Below are positions 42,555 through 50,655 of a DNA stretch of 64,000 bases, piece by piece. The stretch comes from Rhizobium metallidurans (GTDB lineage Bacteria; Pseudomonadota; Alphaproteobacteria; Rhizobiales; Rhizobiaceae): contig NZ_JACIDW010000002.1 of NCBI RefSeq assembly GCF_014196505.1, forward strand, positions 310,001 through 374,000, read 5' to 3'. The notes below the pieces were generated by a model. The model saw only the letters and a program-made list of their open reading frames with translations. It had not been told where the DNA came from and made no database searches. Numbering within the stretch: position 1 is the first letter of the stretch; each line of letters begins with the position of its first letter. The position numbers and the translations under genes were made by a program.

Positions 42555-43307
42555 TCATGCTCCTTCGAAGAGGGGCAACGTTTCCTCGGTTTCGCCGGCC
42601 TTCTTGCGCGCCGCTGCGCGTCGGGCGGCTTCACCAGGAGTTGCCAGTGTCATGTCGGAATTGCGGGTGTATCGGGCCTGCATGCCAGGCGGCAGGTGCC
42701 AGACCTCTGATCGGTACGCATTGCGGCCGGCCTGTTTCTGAAACCAGATGAACCAGGCGTAATCCGTCGCGGTGCTGGCTTCAGGATCCCAAACACCCTC
42801 GATCATTGCGACCCGCTCGGAGAACGGGCAGATCAACTGTGCCGGTCGAGGGCCGTGAATGGTGCGGAAGCGATCTTGTCCGCTCAGCCAGCTTAGGCGG
42901 CAGAGGAAGGCAACGCCCTCGGTAGCGATCGACAGCGCGCGGTCGAGGAAGCGCTCGGCGATGTTGAAGGGCGGATTGCAGAAAATCCAGTCCGGAACCG
43001 CGTGACCGTCCTCGATCAGGCTGTCACGGGTCTCGAAAGTGAAGTCGCGGATCTCGGGATTGATGCCCCAGTCTGCCACGTCGGAATAATCGACGGCGGA
43101 AAAGGACTCGAGCAAGGGCGCGACCATGTGACCGCCGCCGGCGGCCGGGTCGCGCACGCGCTTGCCTGACGTCTCGATACCGTACGGGCGCAGCACCTCG
43201 TCGATGACGGCACGGGTCGCCCAGGGCGGCGTCGGGAAGAAATCGAGTGACGCCTTCGACTGGTGCCTGGAAGCCATGATATTCGGTGCGCCACGAAGAT
43301 CTGACAT
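42555..43307 (-). CDS. Phage DNA methyltransferase (NPPF type)
   Basis: 250 residues. RDPAAGGGHMVAPLL (from residue 52) is the SAM-binding motif I, and DWIFCNPPFNIAERFL (motif IV, NPPF at 111-114) is the catalytic site of amino-methyltransferases, N6-adenine or N4-cytosine type. The N-terminus FPTPPWATRAVIDEVLRPYG is typical. No restriction gene is nearby, so it is an orphan enzyme, likely protecting phage DNA from host restriction, a role Mu fills with Mom. The target sequence is unknown. Confidence 0.83.
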   Translation of the reverse strand: MSDLRGAPNIMASRHQSKASLDFFPTPPWATRAVIDEVLRPYGIETSGKRVRDPAAGGGHMVAPLLESFSAVDYSDVADWGINPEIRDFTFETRDSLIEDGHAVPDWIFCNPPFNIAERFLDRALSIATEGVAFLCRLSWLSGQDRFRTIHGPRPAQLICPFSERVAMIEGVWDPEASTATDYAWFIWFQKQAGRNAYRSEVWHLPPGMQARYTRNSDMTLATPGEAARRAAARKKAGETEETLPLFEGA

Positions 43308-43310
43308 CGA

Positions 43311-43559
43311 TCAGGCCTCCGACGGGACGAGGTCGATATCGCCCATCGCTTCGAGTTCACCATCAACGACGGCCGACTGGCGGAGGGATGCGAGACGCGC
43401 CTCGGCTTCAGCCCACGAGCGGCCAGCGATGCTGAAGGCAAACTTGCGACCCTCATGAACGAATACGCAGGTGAAGAGCAGCTCGGCGCGGCCATCGCGA
43501 TCGAGCACGGTCGGCCGCGCTGGCATGTGTCGAGGCTGGAAGGAAACGACGGCGCTCAT
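43311..43559 (-). CDS. Hypothetical phage protein
   Basis: 82 residues from MSAVVSFQPRHMPARPTVLD. One visible beta-hairpin region (AELLFTCVFVHEGRKFAFSI) then a helix (SWAEAEARLASLRQSAVVDG) and an acidic end. The ATG overlaps the GemA stop (ATGA). Possibly a small DNA- or protein-binding factor; the family is not recognised. Confidence 0.6.
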   Translation of the reverse strand: MSAVVSFQPRHMPARPTVLDRDGRAELLFTCVFVHEGRKFAFSIAGRSWAEAEARLASLRQSAVVDGELEAMGDIDLVPSEA

Positions 43560-44206
43560 TTTGCGCCACCTTTCGCAGCGCGGATGCGCTCGCCCAGGAC
43601 ATTCATGACCTTCTGCCAATCGCCCGCCGTCAGATTGTGCAGCATCGACTTGCCGGAAACCTTGCTGGCCTCCTGGTCGAAGCCCTTGCGAAGCATCGTG
43701 TCAGCGCCGGGGGTGAGGATCTTCCACTGCGCCCAGGCAACCTTGGCGCCATCAAGCGCCATCCAGTCGAAACCGTTGGTGTTGCCGTAGCTGACGCCGG
43801 CCTCGCGGCGAAGCCAGCTCTTTAGCGCCTCGATCGCGCGGTTGGCATCATCGGCGTTGACCAGAAAGCGCGTGTGGTCGATCCCGGTCTGTCGCTTGAC
43901 GAAGGCAAGAAGCGCAGCATCATCCCGATCGCGGACGATGCCGAGGTTCCAACCGGCGATCCAAAGCGCCTGCAGCTTCTTGGCAAATTTGCCGGTGAGC
44001 TGCTGGCGGCCGTTGGCACGACGGGCGGCCGGCGCCGGCTTGAAGCCTTCATTGCGCAGAACCGTGAGCACCTTCTCCCGCTCGGTTTCCGTCATATCCT
44101 TGACGGAATTCTTGCCCGTGATCAGTGCAAGCTTGGAGCGGTATGTGTCGTCATCGAGGCCGAGCTGCTTCTTGGCGACGTGGATGGCGGCGATCGAGCG
44201 GCTCAT
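43556..44206 (-). CDS. GemA-like regulatory protein, Mu gp16 type (DUF1018)
   Basis: 216 residues: SIAAIHVAKKQLGLDDDTYR, then ALITGKNSVKDMTETEREKV, FAKKLQALWIAGWNLGIV and FVKRQTGIDHTRFLVNADDA, the hallmark order of the gp16/GemA family. Mu GemA modulates host gene expression and DNA supercoiling. It belongs to the middle operon and overlaps both neighbours. Confidence 0.88.
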   Translation of the reverse strand: MSRSIAAIHVAKKQLGLDDDTYRSKLALITGKNSVKDMTETEREKVLTVLRNEGFKPAPAARRANGRQQLTGKFAKKLQALWIAGWNLGIVRDRDDAALLAFVKRQTGIDHTRFLVNADDANRAIEALKSWLRREAGVSYGNTNGFDWMALDGAKVAWAQWKILTPGADTMLRKGFDQEASKVSGKSMLHNLTAGDWQKVMNVLGERIRAAKGGAK

Positions 44207-44460
44207 TCGGCATCTCCCCGGTAGGTGAGCTGCAGGGCGGGCGCTGGCAGCGCCAGCGGCTTCGGAGCCACCTTCGGCTCCTTTCTCGGGCGAGCGGCTT
44301 CCTTCTGCTGTTTGAGGATCTTTTCAAGGTCGTTGAGAAGGTAGCCTGCCTCGCGATGATCGGTGCTCTCGATCTCAATGCGAACAACGGTCTTCCCGCT
44401 CTTCGTCGTCGCGCTGTAGGATTTCAGGCGGCAGGGAGCTTGGAAATAAATACCTGTCAT
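44203..44460 (-). CDS. Hypothetical phage protein
   Basis: 85 residues from MTGIYFQAPCRLKSYSATTK. N-terminal strand pair (SGKTVVRIEIESTDHREAGY), then a helix (LLNDLEKILKQQKEAARPRK) and a basic, proline-rich linker. The ATG overlaps the stop of the CtrA-like gene (ATGA). The upstream open frame lies inside that gene and is rejected. Function unknown. Confidence 0.62.
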   Translation of the reverse strand: MTGIYFQAPCRLKSYSATTKSGKTVVRIEIESTDHREAGYLLNDLEKILKQQKEAARPRKEPKVAPKPLALPAPALQLTYRGDAE

Positions 44461-44816
44461 GCTGCAGCCCTCCCGAGATAAAGCTCGCGATCCTTGAGCG
44501 AATACCCCGCTCCCCAGAGCGTGAGGATCTCGATGCCAAACGGCTTCAGCTTCTTTCGCATCTTGCAAACGAAGACATCGACGATCTTGATTTCCGGCTC
44601 CACGTCGATCCGGTCGCTATACATCGCGAGCATGATCGACTGCTTTGACGCTTGGTCTCGCGTCGTCAGGTGAGAGAAGACCCGTGCCTCCAGCGGCGTA
44701 AGGCACCATTCGACTTTCACCGCGATCGAAGAGGGCATAAGGGCTTCTTCAAGCTGGCGGACACGCTCCTCGAGGAGATCAATACGGGCCTTCTGACGTT
44801 CATGGATTTCATCCAT
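44457..44816 (-). CDS. Winged-helix protein with CtrA-like DNA-binding domain
   Basis: 119 residues. A short N-terminal coiled coil (IDLLEERVRQLEEAL, about 12-26) replaces the receiver domain, then an OmpR-type winged helix (about 38-110). The recognition part EPEIKIVDVFVCKMRKKL (73-90) is almost the CtrA sequence EPELKIIDVFICKLRKKL (from memory of Caulobacter CtrA), and WGAGYSL matches WGRGYVL. CtrA is the master cell-cycle regulator of alphaproteobacteria. Without a receiver the protein could act as a constitutive binder or competitor at CtrA sites. The homology is strong by eye; the role is inference. Confidence 0.8.
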   Translation of the reverse strand: MDEIHERQKARIDLLEERVRQLEEALMPSSIAVKVEWCLTPLEARVFSHLTTRDQASKQSIMLAMYSDRIDVEPEIKIVDVFVCKMRKKLKPFGIEILTLWGAGYSLKDRELYLGRAAA

Positions 44817-45633
44817 TGCGCGGCTTCCTCCGGTTCATGAAAACCACAGATGCGTAAGCCCGCCAGTGGGGAACCTTGCGCTCAGCTGCGAAGCGCGAGG
44901 TTTCCGTCTCCAGCGTTTCAGCCTTGGACGAAATGACGAGTGCAATGCGCTCGGCATCGATCTCGCCCTCATATTCCTTCGAGAACATGAGCAGCTCCAC
45001 GGCTTTGATCATGTGGGCTGTCACCGGCGCCGCATTTGTAGACCGGCATACGTCAAGCACCCGACGCGCACCCGCAGCATATCGGCGATTGACCAGCGAC
45101 TTGATGGTCGCGATAGCCATCGTCTCACCCGGCTTGAATTTCGCCATCGGAGGAGGGTTCTTCAAAATGACGATGCCGGCCCTTTCGCAGACTTGCGCCA
45201 CGGTCAGCGCATCTTCATCGCCAGCGGCTACCATTGCGTTGTGCAGCTGTGTCGCCGTGACCTGAATGCGGTCGCGGTTATGCCTGACGAATGCGCTGGC
45301 ACGGGTCTCGTGGCTTTCCGCCTGGACGATGAGAACCGGCAGCAGCTCGATGCCGCCATGTGTGACCGCGCCGATGGCGGTGTGCTGACCATCAATCACT
45401 TCGAGCCGGCCATCGACTTCGACGACAACCGGCGGCTTGAACGCAGTCCAGCACCACTCGGAAACGATCTTGCGGATAAGCTTGACAGACCGTTCATAGA
45501 GGCCGCGCTGGTAGGTTTCGTCAACCGACAAGGTCGCGGGCGGAACTAGACGAAGTTGAGGAGGCGCTGTGGTCACCTCGGCAGGCGTGATGTCCGGAAG
45601 GCTGAGCGCTGAGATGAGACGTTTCGATGTCAT
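44809..45633 (-). CDS. ParB/sulfiredoxin-like protein, middle operon
   Basis: 274 residues. The N-terminal part (LRLVPPATLSVDETYQRGLY, VVVEVDGRLEVIDGQHTAIG) carries the ParB/Srx-type motif VIDGQHTA, used in this fold for nucleotide binding. The rest is helical and unassigned (RASAFVRHNRDRIQVTATQL, TIKSLVNRRYAAGARRVLDV). It has no partner ParA. Overlaps the CtrA-like gene by 8 bp. Whether it binds DNA or nucleotides is not clear. Confidence 0.7.
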   Translation of the reverse strand: MTSKRLISALSLPDITPAEVTTAPPQLRLVPPATLSVDETYQRGLYERSVKLIRKIVSEWCWTAFKPPVVVEVDGRLEVIDGQHTAIGAVTHGGIELLPVLIVQAESHETRASAFVRHNRDRIQVTATQLHNAMVAAGDEDALTVAQVCERAGIVILKNPPPMAKFKPGETMAIATIKSLVNRRYAAGARRVLDVCRSTNAAPVTAHMIKAVELLMFSKEYEGEIDAERIALVISSKAETLETETSRFAAERKVPHWRAYASVVFMNRRKPRNG

Positions 45634-45845
45634 GACGTCGCCCTCGCCATGCCGATCGCGACCTTCGTCAGGTTGACCTCGGCCAAGGTACTGGCACCAT
45701 CTTCGTCTATCGCGGTCACACGGGCGAACCTCGCCCCGTCAAACTCGACGATGTCATAGCCCTCTTCCTGGAAGGCGCTGACGATCTTGCGCTCGTAGTC
45801 CTGGGCTGACCAGTTTGCCAGCCGTGCTTTCGTGCGATTGTCCAT
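45630..45845 (-). CDS. Hypothetical phage protein
   Basis: 71 residues from MDNRTKARLANWSAQDYERK. A helix followed by strands (GYDIVEFDGARFARVTAIDE, STLAEVNLTKVAIGMARATS). The ATG overlaps the stop of the small membrane gene upstream and its stop overlaps the ParB-like start (coupled). Function unknown. Confidence 0.6.
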   Translation of the reverse strand: MDNRTKARLANWSAQDYERKIVSAFQEEGYDIVEFDGARFARVTAIDEDGASTLAEVNLTKVAIGMARATS

Positions 45846-46000
45846 CACAGCGACACCTTCTGGATTGCAGCGGCACCAAGGAGAAGCCCGACGAAAAGAA
45901 ACCATCCCCAGCCAGATTTCTCGGCGATTGCGAGATAGCCAGCGATGGAGATCGTGGTCGCGGAAAGTGCGAAAGCGGAAGCGAGAAGCGCGTTTTGCAT
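45845..46000 (-). CDS. Tiny membrane protein, two segments
   Basis: 51 residues, MQNALLASAFALSATTISIA then GWGWFLFVGLLLGAAAIQKV: two hydrophobic stretches joined by a short charged loop. The stop overlaps the next ATG, so it is in the operon. It could be a second holin-like or membrane effector protein; no family is recognised. Confidence 0.6.
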   Translation of the reverse strand: MQNALLASAFALSATTISIAGYLAIAEKSGWGWFLFVGLLLGAAAIQKVSL

Positions 46001-46007
46001 GACGACC

Positions 46008-46661
46008 TCACACCTTCGCGAGATCGATGGTGACCGCGTGCCACTCATCTTTCGGTGTGGCGCGCTCGTAGAAGCGCACATACTCTTTCGAGCCAGTGAC
46101 CGTGATCGAGCTGCGGATCGCCTCCATGGCGCGCGTCCAGCGTTCGTCATCGATGTCCAGGCGCAACAGCATGAACAGATCCGACTTGTTGATCTGTCCT
46201 TCCTTCTCGGTGTTGAAGGCACGCATGACGAGCGCGCGGATCTCGTCGCGGCTACCTTCGGACCAGTCGATGATGCACTCGTCGATCAGGCCCTTGGCGA
46301 TCTGAAGCTGCGGGCCGAAGGAAATCAGATCCGAGACCTGGACAACGACCTTCATGCAAGCGTCGAATGTCTGATAGGTGCGATTGCCCTTGGCGCCGCC
46401 GATCTTGCCGCCGTACTGCTGCGCCAGCAGGGCGTCGAAACTGCCGAGGTCAGCGACCGTGTGCCCCCTGAAGCGGGCGATCTGAGCCGAGAGGTCGCGG
46501 GCAAACTCCATGACCTTGCGAACCATCTCGTCCTGCAACTTGTCCTCGGGCTTTACGTTGCCCAGCGGGACGAGATTGCCCTTGGCATCTTCCATGAACT
46601 GTCGGCCGTTGATGACTTCCACGCCATCAGGGCGCTTACCTTCGAGAATGACTGCTTCCAT
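46008..46661 (-). CDS. DUF3164 family phage protein
   Basis: 217 residues. GVEVINGRQFMEDAKGNLVP, VKPEDKLQDEMVRKVMEFAR and YGGKIGGAKGNRTYQTFDAC are the DUF3164 signature, found after transposition genes in Mu-like phages. Helical, soluble; the function is unknown, and a host-takeover or nuclease-protection role has not been shown. GGAGC precedes the ATG. Confidence 0.85.
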   Translation of the reverse strand: MEAVILEGKRPDGVEVINGRQFMEDAKGNLVPLGNVKPEDKLQDEMVRKVMEFARDLSAQIARFRGHTVADLGSFDALLAQQYGGKIGGAKGNRTYQTFDACMKVVVQVSDLISFGPQLQIAKGLIDECIIDWSEGSRDEIRALVMRAFNTEKEGQINKSDLFMLLRLDIDDERWTRAMEAIRSSITVTGSKEYVRFYERATPKDEWHAVTIDLAKV

Positions 46662-46674
46662 CTGTGAAGCTCCT

Positions 46675-46953
46675 TTAAAGCGGCTTTGCGAGGTTCTTGA
46701 TGGCAGCGCGAGTTCCGCTCGCGGCTACCAGGAGGCGTTTCAGGGCGCGCGCTTCATCGCGGGTGCCAAGGCTGGCCTCGTAGCGGGTGAAGGCGGAAGC
46801 CACCTGACGACTGGCGTCGAGCACGGCTTCCGTCAGTGGTTTCCGCTGGATCTTCTTCGGCTTCGCGGCGAGAACAGCCGACACGACATCCGGGCGGAGC
46901 GCATCGACGATCTCGTCGAGTGGAAGCAAGATCGTGAAAGGCACTTCCGTCAT
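46675..46953 (-). CDS. Hypothetical helical phage protein
   Basis: 92 residues; GGGGGAGATGCAGC before the ATG. Sequence: TILLPLDEIVDALRPDVVSA, a basic linker KPKKIQRKPL, then AVLDASRQVASAFTRYEASL. All-helical, no membrane segment. Overlaps the upstream gene by 4 bp. Not recognised. Confidence 0.6.
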   Translation of the reverse strand: MTEVPFTILLPLDEIVDALRPDVVSAVLAAKPKKIQRKPLTEAVLDASRQVASAFTRYEASLGTRDEARALKRLLVAASGTRAAIKNLAKPL

Positions 46954-47225
46954 GCTGCATCTCCCCCGTCATCGGAGCGCGAGATGATCACGAGCCGGCG
47001 CGGGAAGCGCAGGATCGTGGCGCCCTGGGGAAGGTCGTCGAACTCAAGCGCCCTCGCCTTAGCCAGGCGCAGCTCCGCCTCCTGCTCCTCCGCCAAGGCG
47101 ATCAACGTGTTGAACCGCTTGATGAACTTGGCGAGCAGGCAAGGCAGCATGAACAGACCGCAACTGCGCCGGCTTTTTAGGGTGTCGCGTATCGCCTTCA
47201 AATGGTCGGAAAGCAGAGCCGTCAT
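46950..47225 (-). CDS. Hypothetical phage protein
   Basis: 91 residues from MTALLSDHLKAIRDTLKSRR. A central hydrophobic/basic stretch (CGLFMLPCLLAKFIKRFNTL), a charged helix (EEQEAELRLAKARALEFDDL), and a C-terminal strand (GATILRFPRRLVIISRSDDG). The 117 codons upstream in the open frame lie inside other genes. Not recognised. Confidence 0.6.
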   Translation of the reverse strand: MTALLSDHLKAIRDTLKSRRSCGLFMLPCLLAKFIKRFNTLIALAEEQEAELRLAKARALEFDDLPQGATILRFPRRLVIISRSDDGGDAA

Positions 47226-47521
47226 GGCTTCCTCCCGAAATCTGGACGCACGACTTTGCCTTCGGGATCTTCGACGAGCTGCTGCAGCTCCTCGGTTGCC
47301 AGATCCTCGACGATTGCGCAGCCGGCTCTGGCTGCCTCGGCCAGACGAAGGGCGCCCACTTCGCGCTCGATCACGGTCATCATCTTGCGGACCGCCGCCA
47401 GGCGCTCCACCAACCTGTCGAAATCCGAGCCGGGCATCGAGACTTCTTCGCCGCCGCAGGCCGGGCTCAACTCGCGCACGATCGCGTCGAGGTACTCGCT
47501 GGGAAGGGAACGGCGCGACAT
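47222..47521 (-). CDS. Hypothetical phage protein after transposition genes
   Basis: 99 residues from MSRRSLPSEYLDAIVRELSP. Helical, with DRLVERLAAVRKMMTVIERE and a C-terminal EDPEGKVVRPDFGRKP. The ATG overlaps the MuB-like stop (TGATG), so it is coupled to transposition genes. Not recognised. Confidence 0.6.
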   Translation of the reverse strand: MSRRSLPSEYLDAIVRELSPACGGEEVSMPGSDFDRLVERLAAVRKMMTVIEREVGALRLAEAARAGCAIVEDLATEELQQLVEDPEGKVVRPDFGRKP

Positions 47522-48543
47522 CACACGTCCTCCACTTCGCGGTTATTCCAGGCGGCCTCCAAATGCTTGCGCTCAAGATCGCGCGCCGGCTTCTGTGTCG
47601 CCAAGCACGCCATCTTGATCGTTCTGTCGATCTGCCGGAGCGCTCCGCCCTTCATGCCCACGCCCAGGAGAAACTTGACGCAAGCGGCATCAGTGATGTC
47701 CCATGCTTCGATGAACGACTTAACATCAGCCTCTCGACCGGGATCACGCTTCAGGTTCTTGTCGATGCGGCTGAGAATCTGATCCCGGCTGTTCGTCTGG
47801 TGCGCGGCTTGCGTCATCCGCTTGCGCACCTCCTCGTTCCCGACCAGGGCAAGACCGACACCGTAATTGTCGGAGAAGTAGCGCAACTGGTTGACGCTCT
47901 CCGGATCGGCGTGCTGCGCCTCGTCGATAATGAGCAAAGCGCGGTTTCCCGCTTTCGCCAGTTTTTCACCGATGGTGCCGACCAGATCGGCAGGATTGAA
48001 GACGCGGACCTCCAGCGTCCGAGCCAAGAGGCTCATGACACCGTGGACCGACTTCACCTTCGGATTGAGCGTGACCATGTGAACATGCGGCTTAATGCGC
48101 TGGTAGTGCCGGCATGCCGTGGTCTTCCCGCGCCCAGCACTGAGTGTGATGGTGACAAACCCGGTCATGGTCTGCGCCAGCAGCAGGGTGTTATGGATTT
48201 CCACTGCCGCCAGCGTGCGCAGGAAGCCGGGACCGTCAGGCATCGCGGCGGTGACAGCCGCGCTTTCCTCTAACGCTTCGAGGAAGCGTCCTACCTGAGA
48301 GTTCTGATTGTCCAGGACGCCGAGAAGCGTTCCAGAAAGCCACTGCGAGAACGTGCTTTCGGCAATGCCGATCCGTCGGCCAGTATCGGCCTTTGTCCAG
48401 TTGTGCTTCGCCGCGACGGTGGCGACGGTCTGACGAAGACGTTCCCACGTCTGTACTTCCGTCGCCGAGTGCTTAGCGACGAATTTTTCTGCCGGCATGG
48501 GCAAGTCCCAGGTGGCAGGTATTGCATTCAAGATATCAAGCAT
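47521..48543 (-). CDS. MuB-like transposition ATPase
   Basis: 340 residues. N-terminal helix-turn-helix (about 45-72, KADTGRRIGIAESTFSQWLS), then an AAA+ domain with Walker A SAGRGKTT (135-142), Walker B ALLIIDEAQ (202-210) and a helical C-terminal part. MuB-type ATPases coat target DNA, select the site and stimulate transposase. It follows the transposase by 75 bp, a gap with a terminator-like hairpin read on the opposite strand. Confidence 0.92.
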   Translation of the reverse strand: MLDILNAIPATWDLPMPAEKFVAKHSATEVQTWERLRQTVATVAAKHNWTKADTGRRIGIAESTFSQWLSGTLLGVLDNQNSQVGRFLEALEESAAVTAAMPDGPGFLRTLAAVEIHNTLLLAQTMTGFVTITLSAGRGKTTACRHYQRIKPHVHMVTLNPKVKSVHGVMSLLARTLEVRVFNPADLVGTIGEKLAKAGNRALLIIDEAQHADPESVNQLRYFSDNYGVGLALVGNEEVRKRMTQAAHQTNSRDQILSRIDKNLKRDPGREADVKSFIEAWDITDAACVKFLLGVGMKGGALRQIDRTIKMACLATQKPARDLERKHLEAAWNNREVEDV

Positions 48544-48571
48544 TACAAAGGTTCCTGTTGAGCTTTTGAAT

Positions 48572-48601
48572 GGGCGGGTTCTTGGACCCGCCCTCTTTTT
48601 T
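48572..48601 (+). terminator. Plus-strand terminator between transposase genes
   Basis: GGGCGGGT / ACCCGCCC, 8-bp perfect stem, 6-nt loop, followed on + by TCTTTTTT. Both flanking genes are on minus, so on + it would stop antisense transcription before the transposase gene. On minus the hairpin may tune A versus B expression. Confidence 0.65.
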
Positions 48602-48618
48602 GGGTGGAACCGTACTCA

Positions 48619-50655
48619 CTACTTTTCGGCTCTGCTTTTACGGCCGGACGCACTACCTGCCGGCCGATCCCCTTGCGGGAATGGGATGATCGAGCTATCG
48701 CCCGAGATAAGAGAGAGGCCACGGGCAATGCCGGCCTCGTATTCGTCCTGCGACCACTCTTCCGTCTTCTGCTCGATCGCGAGATTGCCGGTCACGATGC
48801 GCGTGACCGTTGGACGGATCGGCTCGGGCTTCGACGGTGCGTCGGTCGCATAGAGCTCGCCGAGCTGGGCCGGCGTGAGCTGACGATGGAGCTTCGCCTT
48901 GGCCTTGGTGAGCTTGACCAGCGTGCGGCGGTTACGCTCATGACGGGCGGCGGCGCTCTGCTCGTTAAAGCCGGCCTTTTCGGTGCACGCCGCGTCACAG
49001 ATGAAGCGACCCTCGGCGTCGTAGACCTTGACGGGCTGATGCAGCTTGTCGGGATCGAAGCGGACGGTCACATGTTTGCCCATCCACTCGTTCATTTCCG
49101 GCGCCCAATAGACGTTTCGCTGGAAATGGATTTCGCCGTTGCGCGACCGTGTCTTCACGACCTTGGCCGCGAGCATCCAGAGAGAGCGCTGGGCCTCGGT
49201 GGCGCGTCGAACGATGGTCGCGGGATGGCGCATGCTCTCGGCGAAGGTCTCGTCGAAGCTGCGGCCCTTGGCCGTTTCCGATCGGCGACCGGTGCGGGCA
49301 TTGTGCTCGGCGATGCGCTCCGCGACATGGCGCTCCAGCACCTCCAATGGCACTGCCCACTGGCGGTAGTTCTCCGGCTTGTTCTCGGGCTTGTTGCCCG
49401 TGTAGGCGCCGGACATGGCCGGATGCTTCGAGATTTCCTCGGCAAGATCCTTCCAGGCGCGCTCGATCGGCTTCGACTGGCCGGAATAGGGCTTCGTAAA
49501 GTGTGGCTCGATGTCGAGTGTTTTCAGGAGACCGGCGACCTCGCCTTCCATCTTCTTGAAGCGGTTGCGGCTGACAGCGCCGCCGGAGATCATTTTCGAG
49601 GCGAACGCGCGACCGTTGTCCATGTACAGATGATCGGGAATGCCATGATCCTCGATCATGTCGCCGACGCACGCACGAACCACATCCCATGTCTCGGCCT
49701 CGCACAGGCGCCAGGACAGGATCTTGCCGGAGTAAATATCCTGAATACCGAGCAGGATGACGCGATCGGTGACCTGCTTCGAATCTTCCGCGGATTTCCA
49801 CGGCACCTGGACGAACAGGTCGAGCTTGTGACCGTCGGTGTTCGTGATCTCCATCGCGTGGAGATGCGACTTTGTGCGGATCTGGCTCGGATAGAGCTGC
49901 TCGGCCCGCTTGCGCCCTTCTCGCGTCAGGATCTGGACCGAGCGCGGAACCTCCGCTTCCATCCGACGACGAAGCGTGCGTTCCTCTGGAATGGGAGCCC
50001 AGCCCTTCTTTTTGGCCGCCTCCATCATACGGCGGTAGCAGGACGAAAATGTCGGCTTTTCAGAGCGGAGATAATCGGACTTCAAAGCCGCCCAGGCCAG
50101 CTCGTGGCAGGGAGCGGTGTTGGGAACCGTGCCGTCGGTCGCATAGGCCGGAGCCAGTGCAGGCAACCAATCCTCACGGTCAACAGACGTGAGCTTTTTC
50201 CGTAGGTCGTAATAGGTCGATGACGAGACACCGAACTTGCGCAGGATCGGAGCGAGCGTCTTCTCGATCGACATGACCGATCCGAGGACCTCGCGCTTCG
50301 CCAGGGCGTCTTCGGCGGAGATGATCAACGCATGGCGCTGGTGCGCCACCTGACGATGTTCGTCCGTCATCGCCTGGAACGTCTTCCAATAGAGCGCTCG
50401 GCGCTTCTCGCGGGTTTCGGCCAACGTGGCGTCACGCTGGGCGATCTGCGCGAGCTTCGCCTGGGCGAGGCTCGGCAGGAGCGAAACATGGAACTCCCAG
50501 ACGGGCTTCGTGCCGGTCTGAACCTTCCGGGCCTGCTGGTCACGGTCTCGCCAACCTGCCTGATTGGCCGTGCGATACAGGCTCGCGATGCTGGTCGGCA
50601 TGCCGGGCAGTCGAAGATCGAACAGGGCGTCGAGCGTGAACCAAGCGTCCATCAT
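48619..50655 (-). CDS. MuA-type DDE transposase
   Basis: 678 residues, the Mu A size (663). N-terminal DNA-binding part, then the RNase H-fold catalytic core with Asp274 (TNTDGHKL), Asp346 (YMDNGRAF) and Glu398 (SGQSKPIERA), the DDE triad. A C-terminal beta-barrel (GKHVTVRFDPDKLHQPVKVY) and a basic end that should bind MuB follow. It catalyses strand nicking and transfer for lysogeny and replicative growth. The start is one of two adjacent ATGs after AAGG. All catalytic residues are intact. Confidence 0.95.
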   Translation of the reverse strand: MMDAWFTLDALFDLRLPGMPTSIASLYRTANQAGWRDRDQQARKVQTGTKPVWEFHVSLLPSLAQAKLAQIAQRDATLAETREKRRALYWKTFQAMTDEHRQVAHQRHALIISAEDALAKREVLGSVMSIEKTLAPILRKFGVSSSTYYDLRKKLTSVDREDWLPALAPAYATDGTVPNTAPCHELAWAALKSDYLRSEKPTFSSCYRRMMEAAKKKGWAPIPEERTLRRRMEAEVPRSVQILTREGRKRAEQLYPSQIRTKSHLHAMEITNTDGHKLDLFVQVPWKSAEDSKQVTDRVILLGIQDIYSGKILSWRLCEAETWDVVRACVGDMIEDHGIPDHLYMDNGRAFASKMISGGAVSRNRFKKMEGEVAGLLKTLDIEPHFTKPYSGQSKPIERAWKDLAEEISKHPAMSGAYTGNKPENKPENYRQWAVPLEVLERHVAERIAEHNARTGRRSETAKGRSFDETFAESMRHPATIVRRATEAQRSLWMLAAKVVKTRSRNGEIHFQRNVYWAPEMNEWMGKHVTVRFDPDKLHQPVKVYDAEGRFICDAACTEKAGFNEQSAAARHERNRRTLVKLTKAKAKLHRQLTPAQLGELYATDAPSKPEPIRPTVTRIVTGNLAIEQKTEEWSQDEYEAGIARGLSLISGDSSIIPFPQGDRPAGSASGRKSRAEK

